From Haematococcus lacustris (taxonomy: Eukaryota > Chlorophyta > Chlorophyceae > Chlamydomonadales > Haematococcaceae), in assembly GCA_030144725.1 (NCBI GenBank), contig JASKMD010000008.1, positions 5,583,056 to 5,647,055 of the forward strand: DNA of 64,000 bases. Direction: 5' to 3'. Positions 11,121 to 22,450 of the stretch are shown piece after piece. The notes under the pieces were generated by a model, which saw only the letters and a program-made list of their open reading frames with translations, was not told the DNA's origin and made no database searches. Position 1 is the stretch's first letter. The number at the start of each line of letters is the position of its first letter. The translations under genes were made by a program, and so were the position numbers.

Positions 11121-11153
11121 GAGAGGTTCCGAATCCGAGGCGTTTAGCGAGAG

Positions 11154-14100
11154 ATGAGTGCCTTACTAGAGAAAATGGGCTTGGGGAAGAAGCCGGACGT
11201 TAAAGGTGACATCCTTAGTTGCTGCCCGCGCTCCAGGCAGGCTGTGAAACAGCACCTGGCTCACCTCGTGCGCGCAGAGCAAGTTCGCAACAGCCAGCGC
11301 GAAATTAGGAAAGGAACCCGAGGTGCGTAATGTGTGGGTCCCAGATTCTGGGGCTAAGAGCTTAGTCCCTACTGAGGGCCAAGTCCACAGTAACACAGGC
11401 AAGCCTCCTGATGCTGGGCCACCATGAGCTTCGTGATCTCAGCCTTGTTGTGCCACCAAGCCTTGCATATGGCCAGATCATGGGCTTTAAAGGGTTTACG
11501 CACCACCCTGCATGCTAGACTTGTTGACGTGCAGCCCTGCAGCACATTCCCCTACTCTCATGGGCAGAGGAAGTGTTGTCTGTCATCTGAACTGGGTGAC
11601 TGCGACCTACAGCCGGTACCAATACGTGATTCACTACCCCAACCCGAAGGCTGGGCAATCTATGTTGGCATGAATCACATGCCATGATGTAAGAAACAGC
11701 TTCAGCATTGCGCGGTGCACACACATACTTGCAATAGGACGTGCAGCCCCTTGTCCCTCACTAGGGCCTCCATTTTAGCCGGAACTAGCAGCCACTAGCA
11801 GGCACTAACTAGCTCCGGCTAAAATAGTGTTATTGGGCTGTGTGGAGTAAACCCAGTGCACTAATGGCACATGAGCCGCCTACCACCTACAATATTGCCT
11901 GACCCGAGGGCTATATGATGTAGAGTTGGCATGACAAAACATGCACTAAGTGTAAGCTGATGACAGCTCAAATGGGGGGGCACACACTACTGTGCCTCAG
12001 CAGGCTGCTGCTGCTGCTCCTGGGCCTTGGGGGGCTTGTCTCGCAGCCGCTTGTAGCCCAGGCCAGGGTACTCCTTGCCCTTGGCTGGCAGAGCTCCCTG
12101 GTCTGGCCAGAAGCACAGCTCCAGCGGGCGCCACCTGCTCTCCCCAATGCGCTGCATGTTCAGCGCTGCATTGCAGTCCCTGTCCAGCCACCTGCCTGGC
12201 TGTGGTGCTGGCTTGGCCTTGGCAGCCTTGCTCTTGCCCTTGGTGGGCTCAGCTGCCCCTGGCTCAGCCTTGGCGCGCTTGCTGCGCTGGGCTGGCTGGG
12301 GTGTGCTGGGCCCTGGCTCTGAGGCTGCTGCCTGTGTTGCTTCCTGGCTGCTGCGGGGGGCCTGTGGGGGCCTGCGGGGGGCCACTACAGGGCACCACAT
12401 CAGGCCCCTCACTGGTTGGCCACGCTCCTGGCTCCAGGCTGGGCGCACCAGGCGCTCTTCCACCTGCCCTGCTGGGGGCCTCCAGCCTGCAGGCCTGGTG
12501 GCACTGAGTGTGTTCAGCTCCACCTCACAGGGCTGCTTGCCATTCACTGCTGAGCTGACCCGGCTGGTGCGGTGCTCATCGACAAGCACCACCCTGCCCC
12601 CATCCTGGTCTTTGCCCCTGGGCCTGCACACCACCTTGCGGCAGGCACGCAGCACCGCATCAGCACCCCACCCACCCCCAGTGCCAATGGTAGCAGCGCC
12701 AAAGAACACCACCAGCTGCTTGGCATGCCCATGGCGCTTCATGGACAGCTCCTCCATGCCCTCCTCCAACTGCAGCCATGCACACAAGGCACACACACAT
12801 GGTGGCTGACATGGTGGCACACAGTTAGGCATGGCACAGTCAAGTACTTTTTCGTTTCGTTACCTCTCAGTCCCTTTCCCTCCCTCCCTCCCACCTACCC
12901 ACCCACCCACCCTCACCTTGTTAAAGAACTGCTCCAGCGCCCGGTCCTGGGATCCGTACAGCCTCAGCCGCTGCCGTGCCCACTTGGGGTCCAGGTACAC
13001 CTCCCACACCGCATCCCAGGTGGCCAGAGTGACGGTGATGTGCTTCAGGTTGGCCTCCAGGGAGGTGCCGGCTGAGCTTGCTGCTGCCAGGTGCAGGAGG
13101 TGGGGCTTGATTGGAGCCAGCCACCGCTGTGTGTCACGGCGGGCATTGTTCAGGCCGCTGGCATGCTTCACCTCCCCCTTGGTCAGCTTCCACCGGCGCA
13201 GCTGGTCTGCCTTGAGCTGGCCTGTTGCTGGATCCCACACCCCAGAGGCTGCGCTGACTGCCTGGGTGAAAGTACAGTGATGTTGAAGCCTAGGAAAGGG
13301 AACAGGGCTAACCCAATCCAGCCAATAGGACGTGCAGCCCTGCAGCTTGCGCCCCATGCTTACCAGCAGAGGCAGGAGCAAGGTTAGCAACATCTGGCCT
13401 GTTATCAGTGTTATTGTTGTTGCGTAGGGTAACAGTGAGGGGCTGGGCAGCTGCCATTCTATTCGCCATCATGTGCACTAGGTGATGCATCAAGCAAGCA
13501 TGTTACCACAGTACCTGATGCGGCTGTGACCTGCACTACAGTACCTGACGTGGCCTGGGGCTGGTTGAGCTGGCTGGAGGCTGTCCGGCTGCAGACATTG
13601 ACCGCGACATCCTGGAGCTGCGGCGTGCCGAGGCAGGGCTGCTGAAGGACATCAAGGCCGCAGCCAAAGCCAACAATGAGGCAGGGACCCGCACCCTGGC
13701 CAAGTCCCTCATACGACTTAGGAGCCAGGTATGTCACACCCGCTGTGGTGCCGTCACTGCTGCCCTTCAAGAGTAGTAGTAGCGGTGTTGTTATGCTGAG
13801 GAGGCAGGGCACAGGCAGGGGTGCTAGCCAACCTCTGAATGTTGGTTCATCAAAGGGAAACTGAAGTGAAGGCAAACTTTGGTGAACTACCACTACTCAG
13901 CCTCTGCACCAGCTGCACTCCTTATGGGGCCCACAGCCCCATCTGAGTCCATAGCTCCCCTGCCTCCCTGGTCGTGCTTGCCTGCGTCACCCCACCTCAT
14001 GAGTGGCCTGACTGCCTGGCTCGCTGGTTGCCTGCAGATTACCAAGCTGCAGGGATCCAAAGCCTCACTGCAAGGGGTGTCCATGCAGATGACGGTAAGC

Positions 14101-15621
14101 AGGGGCCGCAGGATGGTGCCGTGCTCCCCTCCACTGCTGCTGGCTTCGCTGCAGGGCGGCAGAGCGGTGCAGCCATGCAGCCTGCTGTGCAGAGCAAAGC
14201 CCAGATGGCTGCCCCCCATGGCAATTGCCAGGCAGGCAGGCAGGCTGGCAGGCAGGGGCATGAGGGAGTGCAGGCTCATGCGCCGGTGCATCTGCTGTGC
14301 TTGTGCACCTACCCGTGACGTGTGGTGCTGGATACTTTGCAGGCTCAGGCCACCTGGGTGTTCAGCCTCCCCCTTCCCTGCAATGCTCTGCTGCCGTGTC
14401 GACCCCAGCCACTGCCCACACATCTACTGCTACTCCTCCCCTTTACTGTCCCTTTTGCACCGTTTCTGCTGCTCTGCTGTCGCTCACAGTGCCAGCCGCC
14501 TGCTGCTGCCTTGTAGACAGCAGCCACCACCTCGACTGTGGCCAAGGCGGTGGGCGCCGCCACCAAGACCATGACCAGCATGCAGCAAGCCATGAACCCA
14601 CAAAAGGTCTCACAAACCATGCAGCAGTTCTCAAAGGTGCGCTGCAAGAGGCTGTGCATCATAGGTTCACGCTGTGTGCTAGGCGGCTTCCATCATGCAC
14701 TATGAGGAGGCAGTGCTGGCTGGGTATGGCACGCGTGGTTTGCCCATGCTTATGCTTCCCACTGCAGTCCCTGTAGTCCCACAGGCTGTGCCAGTGCTGT
14801 GCCTGTGACTGTCAACAGATATCAGAGCCACTGCCATGGTCTGTACCTCTCACCACCCATGCTGCAGCCCAATGTCGCTGCATACACAGCCATCAATGCT
14901 CCATGTCAGCCATGTCAACATGTGGCCGGCATTGGGTAGTGTGCAGTGCAGCCTGTTGCATAGTGTTAACCTGGGTCCCTCGCGCAGGAGAATGCACGCA
15001 TGGAGATGACGCAAGAGATGGTGGGGGATGCCATTGACGGCGCCCTGGACGACGATGAGGTCGAGGAGGAGACATCAGAGCTGGTCAGCCAGGTGGGGGG
15101 TCGCAGGCTGGCCTGCATGCCCAGGCTCACACACGCCATCCGTATGACAGGCGCCCGCATGTCTAGTCCAGCCAGTCGGTCGGTCGGTCGGCCGGCCAGT
15201 CAGTCAGGCAGCTAATCAGCCAGCCGACGGGCCAGGGCATGCACATCAGGTCCGCCAGCTAGGAAAGCTAGGAAGGCGGGTGGTGGCTGAGACCCCAAGA
15301 TGTCCCTCTTTCCTTGCTTCTGATGCGCTGGGAATTATGTGCTTGCCTGGTCTCAGGCCATCAGCTGAAGTGAATAGCCTTCTCACAAGCCACACGCCAT
15401 GCTGCTGCCATCACTGATGAACGCCTTGCCTGCGAGCTCGGGTTCTGATGCCATGCCAAATGCAGGTCCTCGACGAAATTGGCGTGGACATAGCTGCCAG
15501 CATGCAAGCCGCGCCTACTCGCAAGGCTGCAGCCGCCAAGCAGGCAGCGGAGGACGACGCAGTCGCAGGGGATATGGACGAGCTAGCGACGCGCTTGGCG
15601 AACTTGAAGTCGACATCTTGA
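11154..15621 (+). CDS. VPS2/CHMP2-type ESCRT-III subunit (plant VPS2.2/2.3-like)
   Basis: ESCRT-III subunits polymerise on endosomal or plasma membranes for membrane scission. Exons that join in phase: 13595-13728, 14038-14094, 14517-14636, 14988-15092 and 15466-15621 (TGA). They read DIDRDILELRRAEAGLL, SLIRLRSQITKLQGSKASLQG, MQQAMNPQKVSQTMQQF, EMTQEMVGDAIDGAL and, at the C terminus, a MIM-like helix (MDELATRLANLKS). The order and wording match VPS2/CHMP2; LIRLRxQIxxLQGS is closer to plant VPS2.2/2.3 than VPS2.1. Exon 1 is probably 11154-11205 (MSALLEKMGLGKKPDVK); its phase fits 13595, but about ten residues of the usual basic N-terminal helix are absent, so one small exon is probably missed or lost in the intron that carries the Fanzor element (11750-13322). 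Confidence 0.85.
11206..11746. other. intron 5' part of the VPS2 gene
   Basis: No exon was identified with confidence. The missing small second VPS2 exon may be here or between 13340 and 13594. Confidence 0.4.
11750..11986 (-). ncRNA. candidate Fanzor guide-RNA (omegaRNA) scaffold, copy A
   Basis: This is the 3' terminal block after the Fanzor stop codon, conserved among copies A, B, C, D, E and F. It contains an inverted repeat TTTTAGCCGGAACTAG (11773-11788) / CTAGCTCCGGCTAAAA (11809-11824) with a 20-nt loop. In TnpB/Fanzor systems the guide-RNA scaffold maps to this place, ending at the element edge so that adjoining DNA supplies the guide. No expression evidence is available here. Confidence 0.5.
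11987..13261 (-). CDS. Fanzor-like RNA-guided nuclease (OMEGA/TnpB family), N-terminally truncated
   Basis: Two exons, 13261-12917 and 12769-11987, join in phase across a 147-bp intron (AAG|GTGAGG ... CTGCAG|TTG) and encode about 375 aa. The first exon carries the Fanzor helical region (WKLTKGEVKHASGLNNARRDTQRWLAP ... ATWDAVWEVYLDPKWARQRL; not copied in full). The second has LVVFFGAATIG, then VVLVDEHRTSRVSSA, a low-complexity linker, and the RuvC-III motif GRWLDRDCNAALNM. The usual zinc-finger cysteines after RTS are replaced (SSAV), and no DxG RuvC-I motif is present because the N-terminal exons are missing. The coding part begins at a splice acceptor close to the element's left end, so this copy is not autonomous unless spliced to something upstream. 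Confidence 0.8.
13341..13594. other. VPS2 intron sequence between Fanzor copy A and the next VPS2 exon
   Basis: No further exon is recognised. The acceptor used by VPS2 is CGGCTGCAG|AC at 13594/13595. Confidence 0.5.
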
Positions 15622-15639
15622 AGTCTTGAGTTGACTGTT

Positions 15640-15960
15640 TGCTCTGGTGCCTTGCTTGCCTGCCTTAGCTGCCATGGGAGTTAAACTATGTACATCTAGG
15701 AATTTGGCTGCAGGGTCTCAGATGTTCCTCCTCCTCCTCCTGTTCTTGCTGTCCCTGCTCTGCCCTGGTGCTGTGTGCGCTGCTGTGTGTCCTTCTGTGT
15801 GTGTCGGTAGGGTTTTCGCAGCCTCACACACAGCAGCACGATGGGGCAGCACGGAAGATGCCAGTGTTGGCGATGCTGCTACAGTTGCTGGCCCAGCCCC
15901 CGCCCCCGTTGCAGGTGCGGGTGTTAGGTGGCCGGGGAGAGTCATGCCACGCAACTTGCA
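15640..15960. repeat. dispersed duplication, copy 2 (pair with 6418-6760)
   Basis: It carries the same blocks in the same order as 6418-6760, starting 19 bp after the VPS2 stop codon. The shared block with CACGGAAGATGCCAGTGTTG is nearly identical. Confidence 0.8.
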
Positions 15961-16202
15961 GGAGGAAGAGGTCGAAGTGAAGGAAATGTAACGTTGAGCT
16001 GGAATAACATAGCTTGCAGGATGAGAGGCATGGGATGCATAGCATGTGCTGGTGGCATGGATGGCTGGACCTTTGCTTTGTATTACCTTTCAAGGTCTAA
16101 CACTAAATTGCAAGTTGGGTCTTTAATCCTATCAGTGTCACATCCCACATCAGCTGACACATGACCTGGTGTTGCCGACCTTCCCACACCTTGACACACC
16201 TT

Positions 16203-16880
16203 TCAGGTTGTTTGACCGGGACGTGTCAACCGTTTCCCTTTTCACCGTTGTACAGCCCCCTTGTCCCTCACTAGGGTCTCCATTTGAGCCGGATCAGAAG
16301 TACCTACTAGCCACTAGCAGCCACTAACTAGATCCGGCTCAGATAGTGTTATTGGGCTGTGTGGAGTAAACCCAGTGCACATGGCACATGAGCCGCCTAC
16401 CACCTACACTTCGAGCAACTTGGGTTTCCCGTGAAAAATACACGCTCATGTGAAATCACACTAGTGCTATGTTACTAGGGTGTGTTGCTAGGGTATGCTA
16501 GGGTGCGCTAGGAACGCTAACACAGTCACCCAGCTGGGCGTGGAGCAGTCACCGTTGTACAGCCGGCCTAGGGCTACGGCCTTCTGAGCTGTGCAGATGG
16601 GATAACCTAACGGTGCCACCTAACCGTGCCAAAGCCGGGCAGGCCGAGCCGGGAGTGGGGGTACGTGCTCAACTAGCCTCTGTTGCGCAAGTGGCGGTGC
16701 GAGTGGTCACAATGGCCAGCTACAGCAAGTCACCCCCATCACAAAACATTGAACCCATCACAAAGGGATGTGTGTGAGCAAGGGCTATAGGAGGTTGAGT
16801 GATGGAGGCACACCCCCCAGATGGAGGGAGGAGCTGTCGCGGGTGATAGGCATGCTAGCAGTAGCCTGTACACCAATGAG
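16203..16880 (+). pseudogene. family-2 Fanzor remnant, interrupted by a small family-1 element
   Basis: The piece GTTTGACCGGGACGTGTC near 16208 matches the RuvC-III exon of the 46.9-kb copy (YDRDVS). After an insert (16258-16549) the homology resumes: GGGCTACGGCCTTCTGAGCTGTGC, CCGTGCCAAAGCCGGGCAGG and TGTTGCGCAAGTGGCG parallel 46950-47070, followed by the family-2 3' tail at 16735-16880. It is too damaged to encode protein. Confidence 0.65.
16258..16549 (-). mobile_element. ORF-less family-1 Fanzor derivative (copy G) with 15-bp flanking duplication
   Basis: CACCGTTGTACAGCC at 16243-16257 is repeated at 16550-16564. The 292-bp insert starts with the family-1 right end and hairpin in diverged form (left arm TTTGAGCCGGATC, right arm GATCCGGCTCAGA), then jumps to a left-end segment (CTTCGAGCAACTTGGGTTTC) also present upstream of copy F at 62296. 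It has no ORF. Confidence 0.75.
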
Positions 16881-17127
16881 CTGGTTGCCTTTACATGGAG
16901 AAGCAAGGGGGCCGCAGGATATACTAGGGACTCGTAGCGTTGGCCAGCATTGCTGACCTATGTAAGGTTGTTCACGGCGAAGGTTGTTACCAGGCCGCTT
17001 TCACTAGGTTGCCTTCAGGTGCAATGGCAAGGCCAGCGGCCCCACTCTCACTTCTACCTTCCCCGGCACAACTCGCATCACGCCATCGACATCGGCGCTC
17101 TGCAAGCAGGCATTAATACAAGCAGCG
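16880..17127. other. intergenic, nothing recognised
   Basis: It contains a duplicated TGCAAGCAGGCATTAA (about 17101 and 17137). No gene is seen on either strand. Confidence 0.4.
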
Positions 17128-17338
17128 TCACACAATGCAAGCAGGCATTAACAGAAGGAGTGGCCGTGAATGTGACATCTGCGTATGAGTGGGCACCATT
17201 TGCGAGCGACACTGATGCGCGGATAACGAACAACCGCTCCGTCTGGCCCACGTCGCCTCCCGCCTTGGTGAAGCCCCAACATACTGATCAATCCACCTGA
17301 TCCTACCAGCAATCGCCAGTACCGCAATGCTCACCATG

Positions 17339-19188
17339 AACTGGCGGCGTGGCAGGGGCAGCTCCACGAAGCATGTCTGGCCTGCGCACAGGAACATCAG
17401 AACAGGCGAGAGCTAAGAAGAGCAGCCCAACACCTCCACCTCAGGAGGGCCTGCAGGACCTGCTCTAAGGGGTGCGCCTTGCAGCCATGCAGCCCCAGGT
17501 CCCATCCAACCAGCAGGCTGATGGCGGCATGTCCCCAAGACCCCCCCCACCCCGCCCACCCCCATGCACCGCCCCCCGACCCCACCCTGACCCCTGACCA
17601 CCCTGGCCTCGGCTCTGGTTAGACCTCGGCCCTGGCTCCCGCTGTGGCCCCTGCCCACCTGGTAGCAGCGAGACCCGGGAGAAGGCCAGCAGCTGGCGGG
17701 CAGGTGGGGGGTCTGCAGCCACACACATACCATGCGCTGTGCCACACTGCCATGCTGCAGCACCGCCTGGGAGCTGGACGCCATGCCACTGAAAACCTCC
17801 TTGCTGCAGCACCGCCAGCACATCTTCCCTTACTCTATTTATAAGTCACACATGTGTTTTCAAGGTCACACCTTACCTTCCCTACCTACCCTTTGTTCAG
17901 TAGTCAGCCAGCGCTCTCAGCCCAGCCAGGCCAGCACTTGCCTGGGCCAAAGCTCCTTCGCTCCCGCTCAACAAACGCCAGCACCACCTCTTCGTCCCCC
18001 CGCCACTCCCCCTCTCCCTCCTCCTTGCCACTATTCATGCTGTTGGTCACCAGGCAGGGATGCAGGCGACTCAGGGGTGGGCCAGGCTGGAAACTGCTGC
18101 TGCCGCCGCCGCCGCTGCTGCTGCTGCTGCCGCTGCTGCCGCTGCTGCTGCTGCTGCTGCTGGCATCTCTGGACAGCAGCTTTGCGCCTGCCGCTTCTGA
18201 ATGGACAGAGAGTTTTCTTCTGCTGCTGCTGCTGCCAGCAGCTACTCCCTCTGCCACCCCCTCCCCCTCCCACCCGGCCTGACCTCTGCCCACCCCCACC
18301 CCGCTGCTGCTGCCCCCCCAGCTTGGCCCAGCATCAGGAACAATGTCCAAGGGCCCCACCCCACCCCACCCAGCCTGCCTGCCTTCATCCTCCTCCCCCC
18401 GGGGCCCCACCCCCGCACCAATTCCGGCAGCAGCAGCAGCAGCAGCAGCAGCAGAGGCGGTGGTCTGGTCCCCGACCCCTATACCAGCCAGGCCCCTGCG
18501 GACCCTGCTCGTGCTGGAGGAGGTGTGGGCCGTGAGGGGCGTGTGGTATCCCTCATGGCTCAGCGTCACCCTCACCACCCTGAGGCACTCTTCAGGGCCA
18601 GCACCACCACCTCCCCCCTTGCCCTCCTCCCTACCTGGCCCAGCCCCCCACCCCCACCCCCCTTCCCCCCCCCCTGTCAGGTCAGGTGAGGTGCCTGCCT
18701 CCTCTCCCCCTGCCTGCCCGGTGAGGTGCCTGTCAGGGTCAAGGGGTGGCCCGTACAGGCTGTGGGGGGGCTGGGGGTCAGCAGCGTGGCGGCAGGGCCG
18801 CAGCTGCAGGCGGGAGTAGCGCCAGCGCACGTAGGACAAGCCGTGGCCAAAGGGGAACAGGGAGGGCACCTGCAGCCGGGGGCAGGGCCACGGCTGGACG
18901 CAAGGCGGCGGGGGCAGTGGGGCAGCAGGGGAGGGGCCGGGGGGCAGGGGGAGGGGTGGCGGGAGAGGGGTGTGTGGGGGGACGGGGCCAGGTCAGGACA
19001 TGCAGGGGAGGGGCCCGGGGGGAGGGGGAGGGGTGTGGGTGGGGGGAGGTCAGGACCTGTAAGTAGCGGTAGGTGCGCCCAGGCCATGGTCTCATGTCCA
19101 TGTTGCTCATGCTGGCCTGCAGATCAGAGCAGGCCGTACACCACGCAGCACTAAAACCCTAAGCAATTCGTGTTTTGGCAACGCCAGG

Positions 19189-19219
<31 letters not shown>

Positions 19220-22200
19220 CCGTGGCCAACGCCACTGGCACAGCAGTCTCACTGTGTTGTCGTGAGGATGCCTAGGATGAACTGCCTGCCTGTGCTTGCA
19301 CTTTGATGGTCATGCCGGCAGCGCTGGACAAGAGGCAGGTCAGGTCAAAGCGGAGGCAGGTCATGCCCAGGGTGCCAAAGAGCAGGCCCAGGGTGGAAAC
19401 GCCAGGGTGGGCTAAGGGAAGGTCACACACCTGTTGCGTGTAGTTTTCAAAGTAGGTGGTGACCGGCAGGCGGCCCGAGGGGGAGACGCGGCCAAACAGT
19501 ACGTCAGCGATTGCCTCCCCCCCCTGTTGACCCGGATACCTGCAGTCACCAGGGGGGGGGGCAGGGCCTGACCAGCGTAGGGTAGGACGGGGGGACAGCA
19601 GCTGAGCAGTGCCACACTGGTACGGTGTGCCCTTGTTACCTAATCATTTTCTAGAATACTACATGCCAAATGTCTTGTTGGTTTACCTTTTGTTTTTTAC
19701 CTGGAGGGTCACTTAGCTGTGCAGCTGAATGGATTAAACAACAGCAGCAGCACGAGCAGGAGCGCCAGGCCCCTGCCCACCCTGGCCCTCCCAAGGCTGT
19801 GGCTGCTTGCCTAAGGCCCTGGACCCCCTGGCCCTCCTGCCCGGGTCAGGACATGCAGGGGAGGGGCCCGGGGGGGAGGGGAGGGGTGTGGGGGGGTGTG
19901 TGGGGAGGTCAGGAGCTGTAAGTAGCGGTAGGTGGCTGCCTGCCTGGGGCCCTGGACCCCCTGGAGCCCCTGCCCCCCTGGAGCCCCTGGAGCCCCTGCC
20001 CCCCTGGCCCCTCACCAGGCATTGAGGACAGCCACAACATTAGGCAGGGCCAGCAGTGGGCTGATGTCCAGCGGCCCTCCCGCCATCAACACCACCACTA
20101 GGGGCTTGCCGCCACGCGACGCTGCCTGGGTGGGCGGGGCAGGGGGCAGCTAAAGGCAGAGCTGGGGGGCCAGGTTCTGGGTCACCTCGCACCCAGGGCT
20201 CGCAGCCTGGCAGGGGTAAGCGGAAGGAAAGGCTGAAGTCTCACTGGCTCTGGGGAAGGGCCTGGATGGAGGGCTGATGTGCATGATGGCAGCAAGGAGC
20301 GAGCCTGGGAGGGGTGAGCAACAGTGAGGTGAAGGTACACACATGTTGCAAAGGTGAGTCATTGCGGGCAGAGGTGAGGGGTTCAAATCCCGCAAGGATG
20401 CCATGTACTCTTCGCTGCGATCCATGCCCTGAGCCAGGTCCCTTTTCCCTGGTATGCACATCACTGGGCCCTGGGCATGTGACCCTGCACCTGGTGCTGA
20501 GCACTTGGCAGCTAGCACTGCGCCTAGCAGAGACGTGCTCACTGATGGGCGCAGGTCAGGCAAGTAAGGAGGGAGGGGAGGGGAGGGAGGTTGCAACACA
20601 GTTGGGGAAGGTGGGGAGGGTGATGAAGGAGGGGAGAAGAGGGGAGGGAGGGGGGAGGGAGGGGAGAAGAGGAGAGGGAAGGGGAGGGAGGGGAGAAGAG
20701 GGGAGGGAAGGGGAGTGCTGGCTGAGCCGTCACCTGCACCAGCTGCTCCTGTGCCCCTGTTAAGCGTAGGCTGAAACGGTCCAGGCCCTCATTCTCAGTC
20801 TGGACCCGCTGCAGCCCGTCCTGCACCCGGCAGGGGCAGGGGCAGAGGCAGGGGCAGGGGAGGGGCTCAGCTTGGCCCCAAGCACCTGACTCTAGCAACC
20901 TGACGCAGCCCAGCCCGACCCAGCCTGGCCTTACCTGGCCATTCATAGGGTTAAGGCTGCTGCCGCCCACAAAGACAACCCCAGCCGCAACATCGTCTCT
21001 GGTCATCAGGTTGGTGACCCAGTAGTTCAGGCCGTCCAGGTACTGCGATCAGCACAGGGGCACACAGGCTGGGCCGGGCCGGGCCAGCAAGGGGATGAGA
21101 GGAGCAGGCCAGGCTAGGCAAGCGCACTGGCAGGCACGCTGGCAGGCAGACAGCATGACTGGCATATCACCCCTCCGCCCCTCCGCCCCTCCACCCCTCC
21201 ACCCCTCCACCCCTCCACCCCTCCACCCCTCCGCCCCTCCACCCCTCCGCCCCTCCACCCCTCCGCCCCTCTGCCCCTCCGCCCCTCCGCCCCTCCGCCC
21301 CTCCGCCCCTCCGCCCCTCCGCCCCTCCGCCCCTCCGCCCCTCCGCCCCTCCGCCCCTTCCCTCAGCACCTGGGGCCAGGGTGAGCCCAGTGCCTCAGTG
21401 AAGATGACCGCCTCCTCCTCTGCTCCGGCCTCACACACCACTTCAACTCCAGCCGCAGCCTCCGCCTGAGCCCCTCCCCTGCACCCCCTGTTGGGCACAG
21501 CCCCCACAGCCTGGGGCCCTTGCTCTGCCCCTGGTGCTACCGCCCTGCACCAGCTCCTGCCCCCACCCAGCCCTTTGGGCCTGGCCACGCACTTAGCGCG
21601 AGGGGCAGCAGCGGAGGAGGAGGAGGAGGAGGAGGAGGAGGAGGAGGGAGAGGAGGAGGAGGAGGTGGAGTGGGAGGAGGGGTGTCCACCAGCTGGCCTG
21701 CTGGCAGGTGGTGTTTCCCGGGATTGTTTAGTGGGTGGGTACACGGGGGGCAGGGTGCCGGCCAGCAGCTCCTGGATTGCCTGCAGGGGCGTGATCACTG
21801 GGCCTTTGCCTGCGGGCAGCACAAACAGGAGGTGGGCAGGGCTGGGCAGGGCGGCAGGGTTGTCTTGTTGGTGGTGGAGCAGGGCAAGCAGGAGGGTGAG
21901 GGAACTGGGGGAGACGCAGTGAGTAGAGGAAGTGAGGAGGGTGGAGAAGGGTTGGATGGAAAAGGAGGGAATGGCGGGGAGTATTTGGGGGACAGGGGCA
22001 GGCAGCAATTGGGACGTGGGAGGGGGAGCCAGGCGGATGTGGGGTGCGGTTTAGGCAGGAAAGAGGGGAGACAGGAGTAGAGGAGGCCTCAGCAGGGGTG
22101 AAGGTGGGGATGGAGAGGGGCCTGGCAGCAGTCAGGGCAATGCGAGGCTAGGCGGAGGGAGGTGGGGCCCAGGGGGGAGGGGTGTGGCCCTGGTGACGAC

Positions 22201-22418
22201 ACCTGAGGGCAGGCCGTAGTAGTTGCCCAGCATGTGCTCCCTGCTGTCCGCTAAGTGGCCCATCACCACCAGCCTCCAGGCAGCAGGCCCCGCAGCACCC
22301 TTGCCCTCCCCGCTGCCCCTGCCGCTACTCCTGCTGCTGCTGCTGCTGCTGCTGTTGGTGGCATCCTCAATGTCGCTTGTGCCCGAAGTGGAGGCAGTAT
22401 GAGTGCCACTGCTGGTGC

Positions 22419-22450
<32 letters not shown>

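Larger units (their letters stand above)
11750..13322 (-). mobile_element. Fanzor-like element, copy A, with 18-bp flanking duplication
   Basis: The 18-bp string CAATAGGACGTGCAGCCC occurs at 11732-11749 and again at 13323-13340, bounding a 1,573-bp insert. The insert has the family right end (plus strand CTTGTCCCTCACTAGGG, hairpin, ACTAATGGCACATGAGCC block), the Fanzor ORF on the minus strand, and a short left end (AAAGGGAACAGGGC). It lies in an intron of VPS2, antisense to it. Confidence 0.8.

Noticed and set aside
11992..12809. Leu/Ala/Cys-rich ORFs on the plus strand over Fanzor copies (also at 40930, 53467, 60971)
   Set aside because: Antisense shadows of the GC-rich Fanzor coding region; the minus strand carries the conserved RuvC-III motif.
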